64,000 nt of DNA, from assembly GCA_027491155.1 (NCBI GenBank), contig JAIXWR010000046.1, forward strand, positions 62,001 to 126,000. Reading direction: 5' to 3'. The DNA comes from Verrucomicrobiaceae bacterium. GTDB taxonomy: Bacteria > Verrucomicrobiota > Verrucomicrobiia > Verrucomicrobiales > Akkermansiaceae. Below the pieces are notes generated by a model. The model was given only the letters and a program-made list of their open reading frames with translations. It had not been told where the DNA came from and made no database searches. Numbering within the stretch: the stretch's first letter is position 1; every line of letters begins with the position of its first letter. This document shows positions 1 to 7,059 of the stretch, piece after piece. The position numbers and the translations under genes were made by a program.

Positions 1-209
1 AAATGAACCGCTTCCAGGCCCGCGAGGAGCTTTGCGACCGGCTCGAAGGAATCCGCCGCGACCTGGCACAGGCGAAGATCGACGAAGTCGAAAAACTGCG
101 CCGCCAGAACCGCCCGCTTTCACGGCGCTCGAAGCAGCGCTCCGTCGCCGACAAGCGGAAGACCTCCCAGAAGAAATCCCTCCGCCGCTCGCCGCGCGGC
201 GATGATTGA
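1..209 (+). CDS. C-terminal fragment of a peptide chain release factor-like protein (5' end outside window)
   Basis: The frame is open from the window edge, so only about the last 68 codons are visible and the first Met may be internal. The fragment is strongly basic and ends in a Lys/Arg-rich tail (DKRKTSQKKSLRR). Such tails close ArfB/ICT1-type and PrfH-like release factors, where they sit in the mRNA channel of stalled ribosomes. The diagnostic GGQ loop would lie upstream of the window, so the family call rests on tail composition alone. The gene ends 18 bases before thyA on the same strand. Another small basic RNA-binding protein cannot be excluded. Confidence 0.4.
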   Translation, partial: MNRFQAREELCDRLEGIRRDLAQAKIDEVEKLRRQNRPLSRRSKQRSVADKRKTSQKKSLRRSPRGDD

Positions 210-227
210 ACTCCTTTTTCCTCCGCC

Positions 228-1037
228 ATGAAAACCTACCACGACCTCCTGCGCGACGTGCTCCGGAACGGCGAGTCCCGCGCCGACCGCACCGGCACCG
301 GCACGCTCTCGGTCTTCGGCCGCCAGGTCCGCTACGACCTCCGCGAGGGCTTCCCCTGCCTCACCACCAAGAAGCTCCACCTCCGCTCGATCATCCACGA
401 GTTGCTCTGGTTCCTCAAAGGCGAGACCAACATCGCCTACCTCAAGGAGAACGGCGTCCGCATCTGGGACGAGTGGGCCGATGAAAGCGGCGAGCTCGGC
501 CCGGTCTACGGCCGCCAGTGGCGCTCCTTCCCCGCGCCCGACGGCCGGACCGTCGACCAGATCGCCGAGCTGGTCCACGGCCTCAAGGGCAACCCGCATT
601 CGCGCCGCCATCTCGTCGTCGCGTGGAATCCCGGCGAGGTCAACCGCATGGCCCTGCCGCCCTGCCACTGCCTGTTCCAGTTCTTCGTCCACGACCCGGA
701 TTCCGAGCGCCCCGGCCTCTCCTGCCAGCTCTACCAGCGTTCGGCCGACCTCTTCCTCGGCGTCCCCTTCAACATCGCCTCCTACGCCCTGCTCACCCTC
801 ATGCTCGCCCAAGTCTGCGGCTACGAGGCCCGCGAGTTCATCCACACCTTCGGCGACCTCCACCTCTACAAGAACCACCTCGACCAGGCCAACGAGCAGC
901 TCGCCCGTGAGCCGAGGCCGCTGCCGACGATGTGGATCAATCCCGCCGTGACCAACATCGACGGCTTCACCTTCGACGACTTCCGTCTCGAAAACTACGA
1001 TCCCCACCCCCACATCAAGGCCGACGTTTCGGTCTAA
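228..1037 (+). CDS. thyA: Thymidylate synthase
   Basis: Converts dUMP to dTMP using 5,10-methylene-tetrahydrofolate, releasing dihydrofolate. The 269-aa product is close to the usual 264 aa of the short ThyA form. Conserved blocks are the N-terminal DRTGTGT dUMP-phosphate loop near residue 20, the active-site LPPCHC with catalytic Cys146, the [20 protein letters not shown] block, and the C-terminal [10 protein letters not shown] (normally ending in V, here with the same ADV core). A 2-TM protein starts 5 bases downstream and folA follows, so the dihydrofolate made here can be recycled by a linked gene. The ATG start matches the conserved MKTYHDLL beginning of the family. Confidence 0.97.
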   Translation: MKTYHDLLRDVLRNGESRADRTGTGTLSVFGRQVRYDLREGFPCLTTKKLHLRSIIHELLWFLKGETNIAYLKENGVRIWDEWADESGELGPVYGRQWRSFPAPDGRTVDQIAELVHGLKGNPHSRRHLVVAWNPGEVNRMALPPCHCLFQFFVHDPDSERPGLSCQLYQRSADLFLGVPFNIASYALLTLMLAQVCGYEAREFIHTFGDLHLYKNHLDQANEQLAREPRPLPTMWINPAVTNIDGFTFDDFRLENYDPHPHIKADVSV

Positions 1038-1041
1038 GGGC

Positions 1042-1398
1042 ATGCTCCGCTTCGAACACCGCCAGGAAAAGCCGATCAGCACCCGGGATTTCATCCTGCG
1101 GATGCTCCGCTCGGCCGCGATCGCGGTCGTCGTGACCGGCATCGCCCTGTTGATCGGGATCGCCGGCTACCATTGGATCGGCGGCCTCGGCTGGACGGAC
1201 GCGTTTCTCAACGCCTCGATGATCCTCGGCGGCATGGGGCCGGTCGATCCGATGCAGGGAACCCCCGCGAAGATCTTCGCCGGCTGCTACGCCCTGTTTT
1301 CAGGACTGGTCTTCATCGGCCTGGCGGGTTTCTTCATCGCTCCAATCGCCCACCGCGTGCTCCATCGCTTCCACTACATCGACGACCGAGATTCATGA
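1042..1398 (+). CDS. Small two-helix membrane protein resembling a 2-TM ion-channel subunit
   Basis: The 118-aa product has a short basic N-terminus, a first hydrophobic helix at about residues 22-44, a re-entrant-looking segment at 52-70 containing SMILGGMGPVDP, and a second helix at about 78-103. This TM-P-TM layout is that of the potassium-channel pore fold. The selectivity sequence TVGYG is absent and GGMGPV stands in its place, so ion conduction is only a suggestion. The gene lies between thyA (4-base gap) and folA, whose ATG overlaps its TGA, so translation of the three is probably coupled. No link between the membrane protein and folate metabolism is visible. Confidence 0.6.
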   Translation: MLRFEHRQEKPISTRDFILRMLRSAAIAVVVTGIALLIGIAGYHWIGGLGWTDAFLNASMILGGMGPVDPMQGTPAKIFAGCYALFSGLVFIGLAGFFIAPIAHRVLHRFHYIDDRDS

Positions 1399-1850
1399 CC
1401 CGCCTGATCGCCATCGTTGCCATGACCCCGGATCGCGTGATCGGCCGCGACGGGACCCTTCCCTGGCACCTGCCGGAGGACCTCGCCTTCTTCAAGCGCA
1501 CCACTTCCGGCCATCCGATCGTGATGGGCCGCAAGACCTACGAATCGATCGGCCGCCCGCTGCCGAAGCGCCGCAACCTCGTGCTCACCCGCGATCCCGC
1601 CTGGCGGGCCGACGGTGTCGAAGTGATCCACTCGCCGGACCAGTTGCCCGCGACCGACGGCCCGGTCTTCATCATCGGCGGCGCGGAGATTTACGCCGCC
1701 TTCCTCGACAAGCTCGACGAATTGCTGGTATCCCGCGTCCACGAATCGCACCCCGGGGACACCCGCTTCCCGGAGTTCGAGCACCTCTTCCCCGCTCCCG
1801 TCGTCGTGGAAAGCCACGACGCCTTCCAAGTCCTCCGCTACACCCGCTGA
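1395..1850 (+). CDS. folA: Dihydrofolate reductase
   Basis: Reduces dihydrofolate to tetrahydrofolate with NADPH, replenishing the cofactor oxidised by ThyA. The 151-aa product is a little shorter than the typical 159 aa. It shows the N-terminal IAIVAMTPDRVIGRDGTLPWHLPEDL block with the substrate-binding acidic residue, the VMGRKTYESIGRPLPKR cofactor block near residues 40-57, and the IIGGAEIY block near 95. The ATG at 1395 overlaps the upstream TGA as ATGA and gives the canonical N-terminus. A longer frame from 1173 runs inside the preceding gene and is not credible. The thyA to folA order suggests co-transcription. Confidence 0.95.
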   Translation: MTRLIAIVAMTPDRVIGRDGTLPWHLPEDLAFFKRTTSGHPIVMGRKTYESIGRPLPKRRNLVLTRDPAWRADGVEVIHSPDQLPATDGPVFIIGGAEIYAAFLDKLDELLVSRVHESHPGDTRFPEFEHLFPAPVVVESHDAFQVLRYTR

Positions 1851-1864
1851 ACCGCATTCCCGCC

Positions 1865-2239
1865 ATGGCCCAGACATTCGAAATCGAAGGAACCCTCAAG
1901 CTGCTCTACGACACCCAGACCTTCGCCAGCGGCTTCGCCAAGCGCGAGTTCGTCGTCGAGGTGCCCGATGGCAAATACCCGCAGCTCATCAAGTTCGAGT
2001 GCGTGAAGGACAAGATCCCGATGCTCGACGGCATCCGGGTCGGCGACCCCTTGAAAGTCGCCTTCGACATCCGCGGCAGCGAGTACAAGGACCGCTTCTA
2101 CGTGAACCTCAACGCCTGGAAGATCACCAAGGGCCAAGGCGGCGAAGGCGAATCCCGCATCGAGCGCGAGCCTTCCAGTTCGTCCTTCGACTCCCAGTTC
2201 GACAACGAGCCCGATTCCACGGACAACATTCCGTTCTAA
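1865..2239 (+). CDS. DUF3127 family protein with an SSB-like acidic C-terminal tip
   Basis: The first ~90 of 124 residues form a compact beta-rich domain (FEIEGTLKLLYDTQTFASGF, FVVEV, KFECVKDK, GDPLKVAFDIRG) of the kind annotated DUF3127, which is small and OB-fold-like. A Gly/Ser/Asp-rich linker then leads to the terminus DSTDNIPF. Bacterial single-stranded DNA-binding proteins end in nearly the same way (DDDIPF), and that tip docks DNA-repair and replication partners. What I see is the domain and tail; a role in ssDNA or RNA binding and partner recruitment is inference. The gene starts 14 bases after folA and ends in a convergent gap with cinA. Confidence 0.85.
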   Translation: MAQTFEIEGTLKLLYDTQTFASGFAKREFVVEVPDGKYPQLIKFECVKDKIPMLDGIRVGDPLKVAFDIRGSEYKDRFYVNLNAWKITKGQGGEGESRIEREPSSSSFDSQFDNEPDSTDNIPF

Positions 2240-2270
2240 GCAAGACGGCCGACCCGACGGGCGGTGCACT

Positions 2271-2296
2271 GGACCGCGGACTTCAGTCCGCTTGGA
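2271..2296. repeat. Palindromic hairpin between convergent genes (REP-like)
   Basis: GCGGAC at 2276-2281 and GTCCGC at 2286-2291 form a perfect six-pair stem around a TTCA loop, flanked by GGACC/TTGGAC sequence. It lies in the 68-base gap between the converging DUF3127 and cinA genes. There is no T-run, so it is not a textbook intrinsic terminator. Its position and sequence fit a dispersed REP-like element that could act in both directions. Copy number elsewhere in the genome cannot be judged here. Confidence 0.45.
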
Positions 2297-2307
2297 CGGC
2301 AGTCACC

Positions 2308-3537
2308 TTACCCCACCAAGCGCCGCACCCCGTCCAGCGCCGCCTGGCTCACCGCCAGCTTGAAGTCCTTCCGGTTGCGCGGGTGGATCTGCCGCAGCGA
2401 AAGCGTCTCGCGCCCCTTGGCCGCCCAGGCCAGCCAGACGGTGCCCACCGGCTTGTCCGCCGTCCCGCCGCCCGGACCCGCGATCCCGGTGACCGCCACG
2501 GCCACGTCGGCACCGCTCGCTTTCAAGGCCCCTTCCGCCATCGCCCGCACCACCGGCTCGCTGACCGCGCCATGCTCGTCGAGCATCGCCTGCGGCACGC
2601 CCAACAGATCGCGCTTCGCCTCGTTCGCGTAGGTTACGAAGCCATGCGTGAAGACCTCGCTGCTCCCCGGCACGTCGGTGACCCGGTTGGCGATCAGCCC
2701 GCCGGTGCAACTCTCCGCCGTCGCCAGCTTGAGCCCGCGCGCCGCCATCAGCCGCACCACGGTCGCTTCCAGCGAGGAGCCGTCTTCCGAAAAGATCTGC
2801 TTGGCGAACATCGACACCGCGATCTCCCGCCCGGCCGCAACCGCCGCGTCGTCGCCGATCAGGCGCAGGTCGACCTCGCCGATCCGCGCGCAGTAGCCGA
2901 CCTCCAGCCCCGGGATCGCGGCCAGCTTGGCATCGATCTCCTGCTGCAAGTCGCTCTCCCCGATCCCCGTGAGCCGCAGTTCCAGCATGCCCGGCGGCTT
3001 CGACAGCCCGGCCAGCGCGACCAGCCGCGGCGCCACCTCGTCGCGGAACATCGGATACAGCTCGCGCGGCGGCCCGGGCAGCAGGAACACCGCGCAATTC
3101 GCCGCCTTGTTCAGCCGCGGCGGCACGTAGATCCCCGGCGCGGTCCCGTTCGGATTCGGCAACACGTCCGCCCCCACCAGCACCTGCGCCTGCTTGCGGT
3201 TGGAATCGGCCATCACCTTGTTGCGGGCGGCGAAGAAGGCCTCCAGCGAGCGCAGCGCCGCTTCATCCTCGATCAATTCCGCACCGACCACCGCCGCCGT
3301 CGCTTCACGCGTCAGGTCGTCGCTGGTCGGTCCCAGCCCACCGGTGACGATCACCGCATCCGCCCGCCCCACGCATTCGCGGAGCGCCTCGGTGATCGCA
3401 TCGCCGTCCGGCACCGTGGTCAGCCGCTGGATTCTCATCCCCAGCTTGAACAATTGCTCGCCGAACCACTTGCCGTGGGTGTTGAGCGTCGTCCCCAACA
3501 ACAGCTCCGTCCCGGTATTCAGAATCTCGATGCGCAC
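2308..3537 (-). CDS. cinA: CinA family protein, nicotinamide-nucleotide amidohydrolase
   Basis: Two domains are clear. The N-terminal ~170 residues are a MoaB/MogA-like domain with the ILNTGTELLLG and TGGLGPTSDDLTREA signatures. The C-terminal ~160 residues are the PncC deamidase domain with the catalytic-serine block AESCTGG, which recycles nicotinamide mononucleotide in NAD salvage. At about 409 aa the length is normal for full CinA. I prefer the GTG at 3537 because it gives the conserved RIEILNTGTEL N-terminus; a TTG at 3573 would add 12 unconserved residues. It is downstream of rsfS on the same strand with a 46-base gap and is probably co-transcribed with it. Confidence 0.93.
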   Translation of the reverse strand: MRIEILNTGTELLLGTTLNTHGKWFGEQLFKLGMRIQRLTTVPDGDAITEALRECVGRADAVIVTGGLGPTSDDLTREATAAVVGAELIEDEAALRSLEAFFAARNKVMADSNRKQAQVLVGADVLPNPNGTAPGIYVPPRLNKAANCAVFLLPGPPRELYPMFRDEVAPRLVALAGLSKPPGMLELRLTGIGESDLQQEIDAKLAAIPGLEVGYCARIGEVDLRLIGDDAAVAAGREIAVSMFAKQIFSEDGSSLEATVVRLMAARGLKLATAESCTGGLIANRVTDVPGSSEVFTHGFVTYANEAKRDLLGVPQAMLDEHGAVSEPVVRAMAEGALKASGADVAVAVTGIAGPGGGTADKPVGTVWLAWAAKGRETLSLRQIHPRNRKDFKLAVSQAALDGVRRLVG

Positions 3538-3544
3538 GGGCCGA

Positions 3545-3576
3545 GACAGAAGACCAGAAGACGCAAGACGCAAGAC
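3545..3576. repeat. Short direct repeats between rsfS and cinA
   Basis: The octamer CAGAAGAC appears twice (near 3547 and 3555), followed by two back-to-back copies of GACGCAA (3560-3566 and 3567-3573). The block is purine-rich on the plus strand and fills the gap between two leftward genes. It could be slippage-prone spacer DNA. No function is visible. Confidence 0.4.
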
Positions 3577-3583
3577 CGGATGC

Positions 3584-3937
3584 TCAGGCCTTCCAATCGA
3601 TCTCCTTCGCGTCGGCCCACATTTCCTCGAGGCCGTAGTAGTCGCGCAGTTCCTCGTGCATCACGTGGACCATGACGTCGATGTAATCGAGCACCACCCA
3701 CTTGGTGTCGGCGTTGCCTTCGGCGTTGGCCGGCTTGACGCCGTGCCAGTCTTCCACATGACCGCGAACGTCCCGCAGGATGGCGCGCAGGTGCGGCATC
3801 GAGGAACCCGAGCAGACGACCATGAAATCCGTCAGATTCGAAAGCCCGCGCAGATCCCACACGCGGATCTTCTCCGCCTGGATCTCATCCGCCGCCTTCG
3901 CACACGCTTTTGCCAGTTCCAATCCTTCTACAGCCAT
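3584..3937 (-). CDS. rsfS: Ribosomal silencing factor RsfS (Iojap family)
   Basis: RsfS binds ribosomal protein uL14 on the 50S subunit and blocks subunit joining when nutrients are scarce. The 117-aa product is of normal family length. It carries the conserved KAADEIQAEKIRVWDLRGLS start, DFMVVCSGSSMPHLRAI near residues 38-54, and the C-terminal WVVLDYIDVMVHVM plus LRDYYGLEEMWADA block that contacts uL14. cinA follows on the same strand. The 85-base gap upstream is the likely place for a promoter serving rsfS and cinA, but I see no strong -10/-35 pair. Confidence 0.95.
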   Translation of the reverse strand: MAVEGLELAKACAKAADEIQAEKIRVWDLRGLSNLTDFMVVCSGSSMPHLRAILRDVRGHVEDWHGVKPANAEGNADTKWVVLDYIDVMVHVMHEELRDYYGLEEMWADAKEIDWKA

Positions 3938-4022
3938 ATCGTCCCGCTCGGGACGCGGACGCTAGCCTGCCGATCCGGCTTGGCCAAACAATTTCAGCCC
4001 GCCGGCCGGCCGGAGCCCGCTC

Positions 4023-5993
4023 TCATCGGCCGCCCGCGCGCACGGGCAGCTCCGGCCCGCCGGACTTTTCGCCCCGCAACATCGCCCCGATCTCCCCGGT
4101 CAGCCAAAGGTAGTGGTCCGTCGGCAAGCCCGGTTCGGAAAGGAAGCGGCTCGCCCCCACCGGCGGATCCTGGCTGGTCTTGAAGATCGCGGTTCCCTCG
4201 TCGAGTTCATCGAACATCGCGACGTAAACCGCCTTCGCCCCGGCCTGCTTGGCGGCGACCGCCTGGCTCCACAGGAACTTGCCTCCCCGCCGCGGGATCG
4301 CGTCGAACTTCGCCTCGGCTCCCCGGCTTCTCTGCAAGTTCTGCCAGCTGAACCCCGGAAAGACCACCGGCAGGTAATCCAACCCGTGCTCACGGCACCA
4401 CGCAAGGTCCGGCTTCAACAGCTTGTCGACCCGCGCCGCGGCATCCTCCGGCGTCCCGAAGCGGCCGACCGCCCAGGGACTGACGATGTCCGCCAGCCCC
4501 ATGATCCGGTGCAGTTCCGCGTCCGCGATGGCATCCCGATCGAGGCTCCGCCAGTAGCAAGGCACCCCGAGCATCACCGCGAACCCGTCGTCCCGACACT
4601 GCCGGACGAGAAACTCCCACTCCTTCAAGACCGGCGGGCGGTCGTTGAATCCCAGCCCCCACAAGGCGATCAACGGCTTGCCCCGATAGGTCAGATACTC
4701 CGCCCCGCGGTCCTTCAGCGGCCCCTCATGCATCAGCTGCCGGCGGTCCTCGTTCACCCGGACGAAGTTCTCCGCCTTCACCCCGGACAAATCATACATC
4801 AGCGCCCACTTCCGGCCCTCGGCGATCGCGGAGGCGCGGCAATGCTTCATCACCTCGTCCATCGGCCCGCGGAAGCGCGGGTCCAGCGCCGGCGCGCCGA
4901 AACGCTGGAGAAACACCCCGTCGATCCCGTGTTCCTTCATCCAGCGGAAATGACGTCGGATCGTCGGCTCCTTCACCGAACTGAAAACCTCCGCCACCCG
5001 GCCGTCGGCATGGCGGAAAGGCGTGGCGAAGCGCTCCTCCGGACCCAGTTCGCTGACATCCGGCCACATCTCGATGTGCGAGTGCCCGGGCTCGAACTTC
5101 CCGTTGACCGCGTAATGGCTCCAGCCGTTGTTCGAGCCGTCCCCCCCGGTCCGGAACCAGCCCTGATAGCCGCACAGGACCATGCCGTCGAGGCTTCCCG
5201 TCATCTTCCGCCAGGCCGCCATCGACCTCCGCAGGTTCTCCCGCTTGTCGCCGGGCACCGCATAGCCCTGCAGTCCCACCGGCCCGCTCCATTTCACCTC
5301 GTCGCGCAAGCGGCGGAGGAAAGCGCCGACATCATAGCTGCCGCGGTCGAGCGGCTGGATCAGCCGGTCCCAGCCCATCGACTTGGTATCCCCCTTGTCG
5401 GCCCCGTTGATCGTCACGAACTGGAGCTTCGCCGCCTCCGCCTGAAGGGACGGGATCGGATCGACATCGCCCTCGACCTTCAGCCAGTGGCAAAGGTTGA
5501 AGGTGGTGCCGACGTCCTTCCGGTCGACCAAACCCGCGACGCGGACCGAATCGGAAAACCGCGCCAGCCAGAAGCCGGTGTGCGGGTAGAGCGAGACTTT
5601 CACACCCGCCGTTTCCGCATGGGCCGCGATCTCCCTCACGGCCGCCACCGCGACCTCGTCGCCGCCCTGCACCTCCTGGATCGCGATCCACAGTGTGGAG
5701 TCGTGGCCCTTCAGCTCCTCGATGTAGCCGCGGATCTCAGGCGTCAGCGCAGGCACTCCGGGCGCGAACTTCAGGGTGAGATAGATGTTCCAAAGCCGGC
5801 CTCCCTTCCCCTCCAGCGCCTCGCGCAGGACCTTCACCCCGGGACCGCGGCCGCCGAGGCCGTCGTAGCCCAGCTCCTGCAAGGTCGCCGCCACCTCCGC
5901 CGGCCCGCCGGGGACCCCGTTGTCCATGGCGAAGAACGGCGAGGCCTTCAACCCCGAGGCGAGAACCAGGAAAGCGAACAGGTGGCGGATCAT
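4023..5993 (-). CDS. Exported fusion: epimerase-type TIM barrel plus GH71/99-like glycosidase domain
   Basis: The 656-aa product starts with a signal peptide (about residues 1-18). Residues ~20-265 resemble AP-endonuclease-2/xylose-isomerase-type barrels: a regular beta-alpha series with KVSLYPHTGFW, VGTTFNLCHWLKVEGD and VTINGADKGD, the last holding candidate metal ligands. Residues ~270-640 resemble the GH71/99 endo-mannosidase-like clan (GMVLCGYQGWFRTGGDGS, SHIEMWPDVSEL, HFRWMKEHGIDGVFLQRF, YVAMFDELDEGTAIFK). The final block contains the acidic pair expected of the catalytic centre. It is encoded 43 bases downstream of a stand-alone sugar isomerase of related fold. Substrate is unknown; an exported role on a mannose- or xylose-type glycan is inference. 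Confidence 0.8.
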   Translation of the reverse strand: MIRHLFAFLVLASGLKASPFFAMDNGVPGGPAEVAATLQELGYDGLGGRGPGVKVLREALEGKGGRLWNIYLTLKFAPGVPALTPEIRGYIEELKGHDSTLWIAIQEVQGGDEVAVAAVREIAAHAETAGVKVSLYPHTGFWLARFSDSVRVAGLVDRKDVGTTFNLCHWLKVEGDVDPIPSLQAEAAKLQFVTINGADKGDTKSMGWDRLIQPLDRGSYDVGAFLRRLRDEVKWSGPVGLQGYAVPGDKRENLRRSMAAWRKMTGSLDGMVLCGYQGWFRTGGDGSNNGWSHYAVNGKFEPGHSHIEMWPDVSELGPEERFATPFRHADGRVAEVFSSVKEPTIRRHFRWMKEHGIDGVFLQRFGAPALDPRFRGPMDEVMKHCRASAIAEGRKWALMYDLSGVKAENFVRVNEDRRQLMHEGPLKDRGAEYLTYRGKPLIALWGLGFNDRPPVLKEWEFLVRQCRDDGFAVMLGVPCYWRSLDRDAIADAELHRIMGLADIVSPWAVGRFGTPEDAAARVDKLLKPDLAWCREHGLDYLPVVFPGFSWQNLQRSRGAEAKFDAIPRRGGKFLWSQAVAAKQAGAKAVYVAMFDELDEGTAIFKTSQDPPVGASRFLSEPGLPTDHYLWLTGEIGAMLRGEKSGGPELPVRAGGR

Positions 5994-6036
5994 CGGAAAC
6001 CCCTTACGCGGCGACCCGCCGCGATCTCGCCGGCTC

Positions 6037-6918
6037 TCAAAGCTTGCCCAGATACGCCGCGCTCTGCCGGATGCTGGCCAGCGGGTCGGGCGAGTGGTCC
6101 TGCTCGACGTGGCAATGCTTCACCCCCGCTTTCTCCGCGGCGGCGAGGATCGGCTCCATCGGGATCATGCCGTTGCCCAGCTCCTTGAAGGCATCCTCGG
6201 GCAGGCTACCGAACTCCGGCAGCTTGATCCCGGCCTTGAGGTCCTTGAGGTGCAGCTGCGAGACCCGGCCGGCCAGTTTCCCGATCAAGTCCGCCGGTTC
6301 GTGACCGCCGACTTTCACCCAGAAGACGTCGAGCTCGAACATCATGTCCTTGGAGAACTCCTCGATGAAGACGTCGAAGCCGCACTTGCCGCCCTCCTTC
6401 GGCTGGAATTCGAAGGCGTGGTTGTGGTAGGCGAGTTGGATCCCGGCGGCCTTGGCCTTCTCGGCGGCCTTGTTGGCGTTCTCGGCCACCTTCTTGTAGG
6501 CGTCGAGCGTCCCGCGGTTGCCGTCGGCCAGGTAAGGGATCACCAGATGGCTCAGCCCCGCTTCCTTGGCCTTGTCGAGGATCTTCATGAAATCCGACAT
6601 CCCCGCGTCCTTCGGATTGACCACGCTGTCCCACTCGAAATGGGACGAGTGCATCGCCAGCCCGGCCGCCTTGGCGCCGTCGATCAAGGGCTGGCAATTC
6701 GGGAATCCATAGGGCTCCACCTGCTTGTAGCCCGCCGCCGCGACCTGCTTCAGCGTGCCGGCCGGATCCTTCGCCAGGGCGTTGCGCAGGGTGTAGAGCT
6801 GGATCCCGATGTTCTTGCGGTAAACATTGTCCGGCGCGAGCGCGGCCAGCAGGTTGCCGGCCGGTGTCAGGACGAGGGTCGAAGCGGCGGCGGAGCGGAC
6901 GAAGGAGCGGCGGTTCAT
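6037..6918 (-). CDS. Tat-exported sugar phosphate isomerase/epimerase family protein
   Basis: The 293-aa product begins MNRRSFVRSAAAS, a twin-arginine-type export signal, cleaved probably near residue 27. The remainder is an AP-endonuclease-2 TIM barrel with NIGIQLYTLRNAL, QVEPYGF, HSSHFEWDS, LVIPYL, LAYHNHAFEF, MFELDVFWVKVGG, LHLKDLK and a terminal VEQDHS block. The His, Glu and Asp residues in these strands are the usual metal ligands. Such proteins are common in Planctomycetes and Verrucomicrobia and often act on keto- or inositol-type sugars; the substrate here is not readable. It is the first gene of a leftward pair with the GH71/99-like fusion and diverges from nuoD across a palindromic operator. 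Confidence 0.87.
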   Translation of the reverse strand: MNRRSFVRSAAASTLVLTPAGNLLAALAPDNVYRKNIGIQLYTLRNALAKDPAGTLKQVAAAGYKQVEPYGFPNCQPLIDGAKAAGLAMHSSHFEWDSVVNPKDAGMSDFMKILDKAKEAGLSHLVIPYLADGNRGTLDAYKKVAENANKAAEKAKAAGIQLAYHNHAFEFQPKEGGKCGFDVFIEEFSKDMMFELDVFWVKVGGHEPADLIGKLAGRVSQLHLKDLKAGIKLPEFGSLPEDAFKELGNGMIPMEPILAAAEKAGVKHCHVEQDHSPDPLASIRQSAAYLGKL

Positions 6919-6987
6919 GATGGGGAAAGCTCGCGGCCCGGGCTCCCGATGGCAAGCTCCGGGCGTGGCTGCCGGCCCGGTCCCGAC

Positions 6988-7007
6988 TTTGTGAAAATTT
7001 TCACAAA
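6988..7007. promoter_or_regulatory. Perfect 20-bp palindrome of CRP/FNR-family type in a divergent promoter region
   Basis: The 20 bases read the same on both strands and contain TGTGA-N6-TCACA, the consensus spacing of CRP-family operators, with an AAATTT centre. The site lies 53 bases before the nuoD ATG and 70 bases before the start of the exported sugar isomerase, so it could serve both genes. It is a strikingly AT-rich island in GC-rich surroundings. The sequence symmetry is directly visible; binding by a CRP/FNR-like regulator is inferred from the consensus. Confidence 0.7.
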
Positions 7008-7059
7008 CCCCTTGCCCGCGGCCCGCTCTTGGGGCCTCATTCCCGCCGCCGGGATTCCC

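Noticed and set aside
5920-7059. Upstream extension of the nuoD frame
   Set aside because: It crosses the divergent isomerase gene and the palindrome; homology with NuoD begins at the ATG at 7060.
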